Below are positions 18,885 through 26,762 of a stretch of 64,000 nucleotides of DNA, piece by piece. The notes beneath the pieces were generated by a model. It was not told the DNA's origin. It searched no databases and saw only the letters and a list, made by a program, of their open reading frames with translations. Made by a program: the position numbers and the translations under genes. Source of the DNA: JACMLD01 sp047602295 (GTDB lineage Bacteria; Bacteroidota; Bacteroidia; Chitinophagales; Chitinophagaceae); contig JASGHP010000001.1 in the NCBI GenBank assembly GCA_047602295.1, forward strand, positions 5,890,001 through 5,954,000, read 5' to 3'. Within the stretch, counting starts at the first letter, position 1, and each line of letters begins with the position of its first letter.

Positions 18885-19514
18885 TTAGTCAGTAATACGT
18901 TTACCTGCAGTTATCCATGCAGTAATCTTATCCCTGTCTGCTTGTGATAATGCTGCACGTGGCGGCTGAGGCATCTGGTCTGCAGTGCCAGCCTGGTCTA
19001 CTGCACGTGTTTTAATAAGATCTGCATAATCTACAATGGTGCAGTCTACAGTATAGTTGGGAGATTGTGTTCCGTTATGGCAACCGGTTACTGCGCAATT
19101 GGTAGTAATCACTGCTTTCACAGCCGTAAATTTTGGACCCGGTGTTTGTCCTTCACAAGCTGCAGCTTTTGCAACTACAGTTACACTTAATGTGCCGGTG
19201 CAGCCATTAGCATTTTTTGCTGTTATCGTGTACTTGCCTGCAGCAAGACTGCTGAATGTTCCTGAAGATTGATAAGTGCCGCTATTTATGCTAAAAGTAA
19301 ATCCACTGCCACCCGTTGCTGTAGCAGTAATGCTTCCATCTGAAGCACCTGTGGTAGCTGCAGTGGCGTTTGCGGTTACAGCTACTGTTATGCCTGCGCA
19401 TGGATCAGCAGGTGTTGTGCTGCCACCTCCGCTGCTTTTACTGCATCCAATAAAAATAATAGCTGAAAGAAATATGCATGCAAAGAATGAAAAGATCAGT
19501 TGGCCTTTCTTCAT
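18885..19514 (-). CDS. lipoprotein with SprB-like repeat and a CX4CH heme-like motif
   Basis: 209 residues. The lipobox is IFIGC (Cys about 24), then a Gly/Ser linker. An Ig-like SprB repeat spans about residues 40-115 (TGASDGSITATATGGSGFTFSI ... YTITAKNANGC; the run is interrupted here). The C-terminal domain has NCAVTGCHNG, a CX4CH motif where a c-type cytochrome would have CXXCH, and a distal TADQMPQPP whose Met could be the axial ligand. Such single-domain cytochrome-like proteins are frequent in Bacteroidota, but covalent heme attachment through CX4CH is unproven here. Confidence 0.65.
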   Translation of the reverse strand: MKKGQLIFSFFACIFLSAIIFIGCSKSSGGGSTTPADPCAGITVAVTANATAATTGASDGSITATATGGSGFTFSINSGTYQSSGTFSSLAAGKYTITAKNANGCTGTLSVTVVAKAAACEGQTPGPKFTAVKAVITTNCAVTGCHNGTQSPNYTVDCTIVDYADLIKTRAVDQAGTADQMPQPPRAALSQADRDKITAWITAGKRITD

Positions 19515-19548
19515 AACAAATGATTAGGTGATATTGGATACTACGTTG

Positions 19549-21207
19549 TTAACGCTTTACAGGATGCCTGTATTGCACAGAAAAATTTATGCCAAAACTG
19601 CTAAGGCGGATATTGCCAAAACCAACACCACCCAAAGGAATTTTTGCATAAGGCTCTATCTGCCAATTCATATGCTTGCCCAGTGGTTTCTGAAAACCAA
19701 CAGAGAGATGAAGAATCGAAAAAACATGGTTAAAAGTGCTGTCTGTTCCCCATGAGGATGAAAGTTGTTGTCCCCAGCTGTCTTTATAAGTATAATCGTA
19801 TGCCTGTTTGGTCATGAAATAAGAAGACAAACCTGCACTGGCAAAAAAAGCAGTTTTTGCAGCGGGATTAAAAGTATAGCGGGCTTGTAAAGGAATCTCC
19901 CACATGCGGCAATATCCATCTACCATTTGCAGGTCCACATACCTGGTAAAATAATGCTGCGGCGGGTTGTAGTCTTTCCCCGCCAGTTTATAATTCTTTT
20001 TCGTGTATACGGCACCGGTATATACAGACCAGTGTTTGCTAAACTGGTAGCCTGCTATCAATCCAATATTATAACCAGCATTTTCACTGTACCTAAACTT
20101 TACAGTGCTGTAATCAAAGCCTCCTGTTATCCCAAACAGCAAAGCTTTTTCCCTGTTTGTTTTATTTTTCTTTTTTTGTGAGCTGTCTTTTTTTACAACA
20201 GCAGTTGTATCAATAGCAGGAGTTGTTGGCTTGATTGTATTGTTGGTAACACTGCTATCCTGCGCAACAGGCGCTACAGAGACTGGAGTTTCTTTTGGTT
20301 TGTTTGATGTTGTCGCTGTCGTCAAATCGTTTCCATTGCTATTTGATGCGTTTTGTGTATCTACATCATCATTTCCATTTGCCGCAAGTGGTAAGTTGAC
20401 ATTGTTAACACTGGCTTTATTTTCTTTATTGCCTTTAGATTTATTTTTATTAGGCCTACCGACAGCAGCAACAGTTTGATTATTTATATCCTGGCTGCCA
20501 GTTGTTGAAAGCTGGTATTGGTTCGCCTTCTGATTTTTACGCTTTGTGTTTGATGTATTCAGGTTTGCAACAGTACCGGGCTTATTGTTATCAGTTGTGT
20601 TGGGCGTGTTATTAAAAGAGGATGGTAAAAGTTTATTTTTTGCACTTGCTTTATTAACCGGTTTCAGCGAAGCAACTGCGTTATTGGATACAATATTTTT
20701 TGCTGGAGTGCTATTGTTCTCACCCTTTGTCTTATTAATAACTGGTGTTGAATTGCTGTTTTGTGTACGGGTTACAGAATTGTCGTTATTATCAGCTGCA
20801 TTAATTGTTTTGTTGCTGCTTGTTTTATTGGTCTCTAAATTTTCTTTGTTGTTGCCCTTTTGAAGTGTATTGTTTTTTTCAGCATCTAGTATTTCTTTTT
20901 CACCACTATTCTTTTGTTGTGCTATAGCATTATTATCAGTCTGCTTTTCTGTATTGGCGGGTTTGTTTGTTGCAAGGGTTTGTTTATTGCTGTTGCTTAC
21001 ACCGTACCAAATAGCAGTACCAGCTACAGAAAGCCCCAACAGCAACAGGAAGAAAAAGAAAAAGCCACGGCGCTTTTTTTCTTCCTCAACAGGCAGCTCA
21101 ACGTTAAGCACTTTCTCCAGCGCATCCCATGAAGGGGCGCCTGGCGGATTGTAGCGCTCAGCAGCATCTCTGCCTAAATTATCAATATCTTCATCTGGTT
21201 TGTACAT
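19549..21207 (-). CDS. one-TM protein with C-terminal outer-membrane-type beta-barrel domain, partner of the ECF sigma factor
   Basis: The ATG at 21207 (MYKPDEDIDNLG) is preferred; the frame opens 26 codons earlier inside the sigma gene. Order: a ~45-residue cytoplasmic segment with PSWDALEKVLN, a TM helix (RRGFFFFFLLLLGLSVAG, residues ~46-66), and a ~260-residue Asn/Thr/Lys-rich disordered linker. A ~180-residue beta domain follows ('ALLFGITGGFDYSTVKF', 'SKHWSVYTGAVYTKKNY', ending in YRHPVKR) of the PorT/outer-membrane-barrel type. Its start overlaps the sigma factor's 3' end by 17 nt, the usual position of an anti-sigma factor. It may therefore be a membrane-bound regulator whose long linker lets the beta domain reach across the periplasm. 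That role is inferred. Confidence 0.7.
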   Translation of the reverse strand: MYKPDEDIDNLGRDAAERYNPPGAPSWDALEKVLNVELPVEEEKKRRGFFFFFLLLLGLSVAGTAIWYGVSNSNKQTLATNKPANTEKQTDNNAIAQQKNSGEKEILDAEKNNTLQKGNNKENLETNKTSSNKTINAADNNDNSVTRTQNSNSTPVINKTKGENNSTPAKNIVSNNAVASLKPVNKASAKNKLLPSSFNNTPNTTDNNKPGTVANLNTSNTKRKNQKANQYQLSTTGSQDINNQTVAAVGRPNKNKSKGNKENKASVNNVNLPLAANGNDDVDTQNASNSNGNDLTTATTSNKPKETPVSVAPVAQDSSVTNNTIKPTTPAIDTTAVVKKDSSQKKKNKTNREKALLFGITGGFDYSTVKFRYSENAGYNIGLIAGYQFSKHWSVYTGAVYTKKNYKLAGKDYNPPQHYFTRYVDLQMVDGYCRMWEIPLQARYTFNPAAKTAFFASAGLSSYFMTKQAYDYTYKDSWGQQLSSSWGTDSTFNHVFSILHLSVGFQKPLGKHMNWQIEPYAKIPLGGVGFGNIRLSSFGINFSVQYRHPVKR

Positions 21208-21781
21208 ACGTGTTGTACTGGGTTTTGTGCGAAAGGATTTTTCGCAGGTTATGCCTGGCTTTTGACAGGTTGGATTTGGATGCACCTACGCTTATTTGCA
21301 AATGAATGGCAATCTCTTCATGCGTCATGCCTTCTATAGCAAACAAGTTGAATACCGTTCGGTAAACAGGTGTCAGTTGTTTTATTGCTTCTATAATTTC
21401 TTCGTACGATAGTTTATCAATAGCTGTTTCCTGCGCATCTGCCACTTGCTCTGTATCCGCATTGTAAGCATGCCCGTTTATCAGGTTATGGTTCTTGCGT
21501 AAATAATCAATACAGGTATTAATAATGATGCGCTTAAACCATGCCTTTAGCAAAGCCTCCGTATTCAATTGCCTGCCCGTTTCAAAAAGATGCAGGTTTT
21601 TGAAAAGTTTTACAAAAGATTCATTGGTAAGCTCCTCTGCTTCGTGCTGGTGGGTGGTATACCGATAGCAGATTTTCATTGCATAACCATACAACCAACG
21701 GTACATTGTACCCTGGCTGTTGCGATCATTTTTGCAACATCCGTCAACGAGCGTCAATATATTAACAGCTTCATCGCTCAA
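21191..21781 (-). CDS. ECF-type RNA polymerase sigma factor
   Basis: 196 residues. Region 2 is 'MYRWLYGYAMKICYRYTTHQHEAEELTNESFVKLF' (shown in part by its YRYTTHQHEAEEL core); region 4 ends with the helix-turn-helix MTHEEIAIHLQISVGASKSNL and a SKARHNLRKIL tail. The only start in frame before region 2 is a TTG at 21781, giving a normal N-terminus; the first in-frame ATG would truncate region 1.2/2. It is probably regulated by the TM/barrel protein whose gene overlaps its end. Confidence 0.9.
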   Translation of the reverse strand: MSDEAVNILTLVDGCCKNDRNSQGTMYRWLYGYAMKICYRYTTHQHEAEELTNESFVKLFKNLHLFETGRQLNTEALLKAWFKRIIINTCIDYLRKNHNLINGHAYNADTEQVADAQETAIDKLSYEEIIEAIKQLTPVYRTVFNLFAIEGMTHEEIAIHLQISVGASKSNLSKARHNLRKILSHKTQYNTYVQTR

Positions 21782-22000
21782 AATATAGGTGGTGTATGAA
21801 GGTATAGTTACAGGTTATGTGCTTCCTATTACGGATTTTCTTTTCCGAAGGTTGCCCGCCATAAAACTATTTTAATTTTTCCGGCTATGCAAGGGTTAAT
21901 AGAACAAACAAGGATTGATACTCAATAAGTAAGGAATATGAGAGGCCTGCTTTTTATTTGCTGCCAACCACAAGTCCGGATCGTACTATTACAACCACCG

Positions 22001-22042
22001 GCTCAAAGCTAAAAGCTAAAGCTCATAGCTCATGGCTTCTTT
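22001..22042. repeat. single heptad-repeat arm of AGCT type
   Basis: Six 7-mers in phase: GCTCAAA, GCTAAAA, GCTAAAG, CTCATAG, CTCATGG, CTTCTTT. It ends 3 nt from the stop codon of the DUF4403 gene. I could not find an inverted partner in the ~220 nt towards the sigma gene, which otherwise holds nothing recognisable. Confidence 0.55.
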
Positions 22043-22044
22043 CA

Positions 22045-23439
22045 TCACAAGCTATTAATAATAATCGCTGCATTGGCCTTTGTACATGTTTGCGCCTGCA
22101 GCACATCTTTGCCCACTACCAGACTCAGCACCCGCAGGCTGATAAGTGAACCGGTAGAGAAAACGCCATCCATAATCTTTTTGTTCAACTGTGCATCTAT
22201 GCTTTTGCGGTTTTGCTCCACCAGGTCTGAAATACTGATGCTGGCTTTATCGCGCAGCGCATGCAGTATTTTATTGCTGAAAAATGTTTTGCCCAGGTTC
22301 AATATAAAATCATTGCTCTTTAATGAATAATCCAAATCTGGAATAACAATTACCTGGCTGCCGGTATCCAATTGCGGCGTGCCTGTCAGGTAAAGGCTTC
22401 CCTTTTTATCACCATCAAAATCTACCAGAATTTCCACTTTGCCATTCTCTGCGCCGTTCAATTGCACATTGCGGATAATTACTTTTCTGCCTTCAATTTC
22501 AAAAGATGTGTCTTTGATTAATTGATTGATGATGCTATTGATAAAAGGATAATCATAACGGGCATTGGTATACACTGCAATGCCAGGTGCTACGTCTGCG
22601 GTTTGCAAAGGCGGTAAAAAAGCAGCGCTGTAATTATTGGTGCTGTCGCTATGCAATTCCGGAAAACAATTAATACCCAGTATGGCCTGCAATGTATCTT
22701 TCACACTGTTCATTTTACCCATTCTTACAGCTGAAGGATTTATTTTCAGGTAGCCGTATTTATCCAGCGCAATTTTTTTATTGATGCGTTCACCCAACGC
22801 CTTAGTAGTGCTGCTGAAATCGAGGCCATTCACCACGCTATCCATAGAATAACAAAAAGCGTTGGTAGAAGCTTTAATGCTATCCATAATTTGCTGCGTT
22901 ATATCCAGGTTGAACATAGATACTGTACATTTTTCCAAAGCGGTTGCTTTCTGCGCCATGGTTTTGGTACGCACGGTATAATTGGGTTGAAACTGCAATA
23001 CAGAATTGATGTAAATATCTGTTTTGCGCATGGGTTCTTTGCCAAAACCGCAAGCACCGCCAATCCACGGAGAGGTTTGTTTTCCAAATGCGCAAATGCA
23101 CTTTTCACCCGCCACCTGGTAAGTGCCGCTTAGTTTTACCTGAACTTGATTATTGGTACATGCTAAAGTGAAACCACCTGGCACAAAGCGGTATTTGTAA
23201 TGAAAATCACAACTGGTTTGCAGAAACTGGGGCCAGCCATCACTGGTTACTTCCGGCGGCACCAGCACTGCTGCTTTTTGCAGAAACGGTGCCATAGCCA
23301 CTTTCACGGGCAGGTTAATGCTTGATTCGGGCAATGGCGGCAATACTGCTGCAGGCGGCAGTGTGTTATATGTTTTTTTAGAAGAAACACAAGACTGTAA
23401 TAAAAGCAGGGCTGCCATCAGCCATAACCATTTGTTCAT
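22045..23439 (-). CDS. DUF4403 lipoprotein
   Basis: 464 residues. The signal peptide ends in the lipobox LLQSC (Cys about 17). The body matches DUF4403 in length and order: an opening INLPVKVAM strand, repeated long amphipathic strands, a central KINPSAVRMGKMNSVKDTLQA segment, and a C-terminal VDFDGDKKGSLYLTGTPQLD strand with a SISISDLVEQNRKSID helix. DUF4403 proteins look like tubular lipid-binding (TULIP/SMP-type) folds, which would fit lipid handling in the periplasm. No function is known from this sequence alone. Four extra Cys in a CICAFGKQTSPWIGGACGFG loop could form disulfides. Monocistronic. Confidence 0.75.
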   Translation of the reverse strand: MNKWLWLMAALLLLQSCVSSKKTYNTLPPAAVLPPLPESSINLPVKVAMAPFLQKAAVLVPPEVTSDGWPQFLQTSCDFHYKYRFVPGGFTLACTNNQVQVKLSGTYQVAGEKCICAFGKQTSPWIGGACGFGKEPMRKTDIYINSVLQFQPNYTVRTKTMAQKATALEKCTVSMFNLDITQQIMDSIKASTNAFCYSMDSVVNGLDFSSTTKALGERINKKIALDKYGYLKINPSAVRMGKMNSVKDTLQAILGINCFPELHSDSTNNYSAAFLPPLQTADVAPGIAVYTNARYDYPFINSIINQLIKDTSFEIEGRKVIIRNVQLNGAENGKVEILVDFDGDKKGSLYLTGTPQLDTGSQVIVIPDLDYSLKSNDFILNLGKTFFSNKILHALRDKASISISDLVEQNRKSIDAQLNKKIMDGVFSTGSLISLRVLSLVVGKDVLQAQTCTKANAAIIINSL

Positions 23440-23657
23440 TAAAACCGGGTTTGAGAGCTAAATTAAGGCGCAAAATGATAATGAAAACTAAAGTTTTAGG
23501 CTACTTATTTAAACGGCTATTGAAAATTGGGAAAGGCTTATCCACTAAGCAACTATGTCTTCAGAAAAATCGTACATTCAGTGACCTTTTACAATAAAGC
23601 TCCTTTGGGTTAAATCTCACGTCACCACCATCAATATTTATTTACCTAACCAGGGCA

Positions 23658-26282
23658 ATGAAAAGGATACTGCTTCTCCTCTTATGTGCGGGTTGTCTGC
23701 TTACCGCAAAGGCCGATCATATCACCGGTGGGGAAATGTATTATACGTTTGCCGGCATCAACAATGCCACGGGAGAATACCAATACGATTTTACACTAAA
23801 ACTTTTCATGCGTTGCAATAGCGGCAGGTTTTTCAGTGATCCCACTGTCATGTCTGTTTTCGATCGTGTTACTGGCGTTCGTATAGAAGACATCAGTGTT
23901 CCTTTAGGCAACCAGGAGAATCTTGCAATAACCAATACCAATCCCTGCATTACAGATCCGCCGCCCGTTTGCTATGTAGTGGGTTATTTTTACTGGCGTG
24001 TCACTTTGCCATCCAATATCAATGGCTATATTGTATCAAGCCAGGTAAACTATCGTGTTATTGGTATTAATAACCTGGGCATCTATACGCAATTGGGAGC
24101 AACTTATACAGCAGAGATACCTGGCAAAACAGACGGCATAGCTGATGCTCCTAGCAATAACGGCGCACACTTTACTGGCAACGATCTTGTCATTATTTGC
24201 GAAAACAACTCCTTCTCTTACAGCTTTGCAGCAGAAGATGCTGACCACGATGAATTGCGCTATTCTTTTTGCAACGCTTATGGTGGAGGCAATACAGGCA
24301 CACCGGGCAATAGTCTTCCAGCATCCGCTCCACCCTATGCATCCCTGCCTTATGGCATGCCGGCATTTAATCCGTCTTATCCTTTGGGGGGAAGGGTTAA
24401 TATCAATTCATCTACCGGTTTAATTACTGGTTTTGCACCGGCTGCGGGAAAATATGTGGTGACTGTTTGCGTAGAAGAAATCAGAAATGGAAAATTGATT
24501 GCTACGCAGCGAAAAGACTTGCAAATAAATATTGCAGCGTGCACTATTGCCGCAGCTACGCTGGAACCATTATATACTGTTTGCAAAGATGTGCCTGAAA
24601 TACAACTGTCAGATTTATCCAACAGCCCGCTTATTAAAACTTATTACTGGCAATTAATAAATGCAGCGGGCAATGTAATTCTTAATTCTACATTGGAGTC
24701 CCCCACGTATACGTTTCCTGACACCGGCCTCTACACTGTAAAATTGCAGATCAATAAAAACGATCTTTGTGCAGATACAGCCAGCGCTCCTGTAAAAGTA
24801 TATCCCGGTTTTAAACCGGCATTTACCTATTCCGGCATCTGCATTAACAAGCCCACTGTATTTAAAGATGCCAGCACCAGCAAATATGGAACTGTTACAA
24901 GCTGGCAATGGGATTTTGGTGAATTGTATGATTACAATAATTTTTCAGACCTGTCTTCTCCAACTTACACCTACCCAGACCAGGGTTATAAAAATGTGCG
25001 GTTGATAGTAACCGATAGCAAGGGCTGCATTGATTCTATAACAAAAGAAGTAACCATTGTAGCTAAACCACCTATCGATCTCCGTTTCAGGGATAGCTTA
25101 ATTTGTGTATCAGACAAAGTACAATTGCTGGCAAATGGCAGCGGTAATTTTACATGGACGCCTGCTGCAAATATTATTAATGCTGCCAGTAACAATCCAA
25201 TTGTTTCTCCTGCTGTTACCACCACCTATTATGCTAACCTAAATGATAATGGCTGCACAAACACAGACTCTGTAAAAATTCGTGTGGTGGATCATGTAGA
25301 CCTGCAGACAATGGCAGATACTGTTATTTGCAGCGGAGATAGCATACGCCTTCGCCTGGTTTCGAACGGACTGCAATATGCATGGACGCCTGCTGCACAA
25401 TTAATCGATCCTGCGCAGGCCAATCCTTTCGCTATAACCAATAATTCAACGCTATACCAGGTGATAGCACGTATTGGCAGTTGCGTTGCAAAAGACGAGG
25501 TATTAGTGAACACGGTGCCTTACCCAAAAGCATATGCAGGTATAGATACGCTTATATGTTATCAAACATCAGCCCAACTGCACGGCACTACAGACGGCAA
25601 ATCATTTTTGTGGACGCCGGGTACTTATCTTACGCAGTCCAATACTTTAAACCCTGTGGCAAAACCGGCAATTACTACCAGCTATGTTTTGGTGGCTTTT
25701 GATACCAAAGGCTGTCCCAAACCTGGTTTTGATACAGTTATTGTAAAAGTATTGCCGCCCATTCACGCATTTGCCGGAAATGATACTACCATTGTTGTAA
25801 ACCAGCCCTTGCAATTAAAGGCCAGCGGCGGTATACGCTATTTGTGGTCACCTCCTAATAATTTATCGGCTGATAATATTTCCAATCCCATTGCTACCAT
25901 TACATCTGCCAATGCAAGGCTGGAGTATAAGGTGCTGGTATACAACGAAGCCAATTGTGTAGACTCTGCATCCATACGATTAAGAATATACAAATCGCCC
26001 CCAACTGTATTTGTGCCCAATGCCTTTAGCCCCAATGGCGATGGCAAGAATGATTTGCTGCGTCCAATTGCTGCCGGCATTTTAAAACTGGATCATTTCA
26101 ATGTGTACAACCGCTGGGGCCAATTGGTCTATAGCGGATTGCCTTCTGCTGAGGGTGGTGGTTGGGATGGGAAGCATGCAGGCAAAGATCAACCTGTAGA
26201 TACCTATGTTTGGGAACTAAGAGCAACTGACTATTATGGTAAGGTGTTTACTGAAAAAGGCCTGGTATTACTCATCAGGTGA
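23658..26282 (+). CDS. large exported PKD/Ig-repeat protein with T9SS type-B C-terminal domain
   Basis: 874 residues. The signal peptide is cleaved after TAKA. The N-terminal part (DHITGGEMYYTF ... LKLFMRCNSGRF) is a conserved opening of Bacteroidota adhesin-like proteins. PKD-type repeats follow (SWQWDFGE ... YTYPDQGYKNV), then three or four ~80-residue Ig modules sharing 'W[ST]P...L..... NP.A.....T.Y.V', rich in Cys. The last ~85 residues are the gliding-motility/T9SS type-B domain, with VFVPNAFSPNGDGKND, YNRWGQLVY and GGWDGKHAGK. It should be secreted through the type IX system and placed on the cell surface. The regulator PorX is encoded 20 kb away in this window. Single gene. Confidence 0.88.
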   Translation: MKRILLLLLCAGCLLTAKADHITGGEMYYTFAGINNATGEYQYDFTLKLFMRCNSGRFFSDPTVMSVFDRVTGVRIEDISVPLGNQENLAITNTNPCITDPPPVCYVVGYFYWRVTLPSNINGYIVSSQVNYRVIGINNLGIYTQLGATYTAEIPGKTDGIADAPSNNGAHFTGNDLVIICENNSFSYSFAAEDADHDELRYSFCNAYGGGNTGTPGNSLPASAPPYASLPYGMPAFNPSYPLGGRVNINSSTGLITGFAPAAGKYVVTVCVEEIRNGKLIATQRKDLQINIAACTIAAATLEPLYTVCKDVPEIQLSDLSNSPLIKTYYWQLINAAGNVILNSTLESPTYTFPDTGLYTVKLQINKNDLCADTASAPVKVYPGFKPAFTYSGICINKPTVFKDASTSKYGTVTSWQWDFGELYDYNNFSDLSSPTYTYPDQGYKNVRLIVTDSKGCIDSITKEVTIVAKPPIDLRFRDSLICVSDKVQLLANGSGNFTWTPAANIINAASNNPIVSPAVTTTYYANLNDNGCTNTDSVKIRVVDHVDLQTMADTVICSGDSIRLRLVSNGLQYAWTPAAQLIDPAQANPFAITNNSTLYQVIARIGSCVAKDEVLVNTVPYPKAYAGIDTLICYQTSAQLHGTTDGKSFLWTPGTYLTQSNTLNPVAKPAITTSYVLVAFDTKGCPKPGFDTVIVKVLPPIHAFAGNDTTIVVNQPLQLKASGGIRYLWSPPNNLSADNISNPIATITSANARLEYKVLVYNEANCVDSASIRLRIYKSPPTVFVPNAFSPNGDGKNDLLRPIAAGILKLDHFNVYNRWGQLVYSGLPSAEGGGWDGKHAGKDQPVDTYVWELRATDYYGKVFTEKGLVLLIR

Positions 26283-26299
26283 CAGTAAAAATACGGTAA

Positions 26300-26416
26300 A
26301 TGGCAAAAAATATTTTAGTAAGTAAACTTCAAGAGTTATTGCCTGGTATTCAAATACTTAAAGAGGAAAATGAAGTTTTTGCGGAAGAAATTTTAAAAAG
26401 AAAGGCAATAAAATGA
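26300..26416 (+). CDS. possible small ORF (38 residues)
   Basis: ATG at 26300 and TGA at 26414, 17 nt after the T9SS cargo gene. The predicted peptide starts MAKNILVSKLQELLPG and is a Glu/Lys-rich amphipathic helix (LKEENEVFAEEILKRK). I recognise no family. It may be a genuine small protein or chance; helix-like composition and proximity to the upstream gene are the only support. Confidence 0.3.
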   Translation: MAKNILVSKLQELLPGIQILKEENEVFAEEILKRKAIK

Positions 26417-26465
26417 AAAAATAATTTTTGAATTTCAGTTTTATTGATAATTTCACGGCCTCTAC

Positions 26466-26501
26466 AAAAAAAAAGGGTCCTTCCGTAGAAACGGACTGAC
26501 C
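26466..26501 (-). terminator. intrinsic terminator of the candidate small RNA
   Basis: GC-rich stem with tandem A-G mismatches, TTCT loop and a T9 tract on the minus strand. It lies in the 480-nt interval between the T9SS cargo gene and the gene at 26763 and does not follow any minus-strand coding gene. Confidence 0.7.
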
Positions 26502-26640
26502 TCTAACGATTGCTTGCCATATGAAACTCTTCGAAATATGTTGAGCTGCTTGAACAGCTTTTCTTTTGCTTTTAACGACCTTTAACGACTCATTGCTTTG
26601 CCAACCAACATCTCCAACACTTCCTTTTTCTTTTGACATA
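26466..26640 (-). ncRNA. candidate small RNA ending in a strong intrinsic terminator
   Basis: On the minus strand the segment ends in GGTC-AG-TCCGT, loop TTCT, ACGGA-AG-GACC, then C and nine T. This is a nine-pair stem with a symmetric AG/AG internal loop (two A-G pairs), followed by a canonical U-tract. Upstream lie two more hairpins: AGCTG-TTCAAG-CAGCT (about 26541-26556) and CATAT ... ATATG (about 26518-26540). The ORF crossing this segment runs through the terminator, so it is not credible as a gene. No annotated gene ends here, so the terminator needs its own transcript. The 5' end is uncertain; TATCTTTA at 26643-26650 is a near-match to a -7 box. Confidence 0.5.
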
Positions 26641-26762
26641 GTAAAGATAGGATGTGTTGGGATGTTATTTTAATCAAGTTACAAGTGTTTTTATTACGCT
26701 TAAACAACGCCTGAGACATTAAAACCCTTTACCATGGCGGGTTCTATGAAAATTTAATAATT

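Noticed and set aside
20870..21154. Plus-strand Phe/Leu-rich frames opposite the TM/barrel gene
   Set aside because: Composition is the complement of Asn/Lys-rich linker codons, with no other support.
26358..26639. 93-codon minus-strand frame
   Set aside because: It reads straight through a strong intrinsic terminator and ends in low-complexity Phe/Leu; a small RNA explains the segment better.
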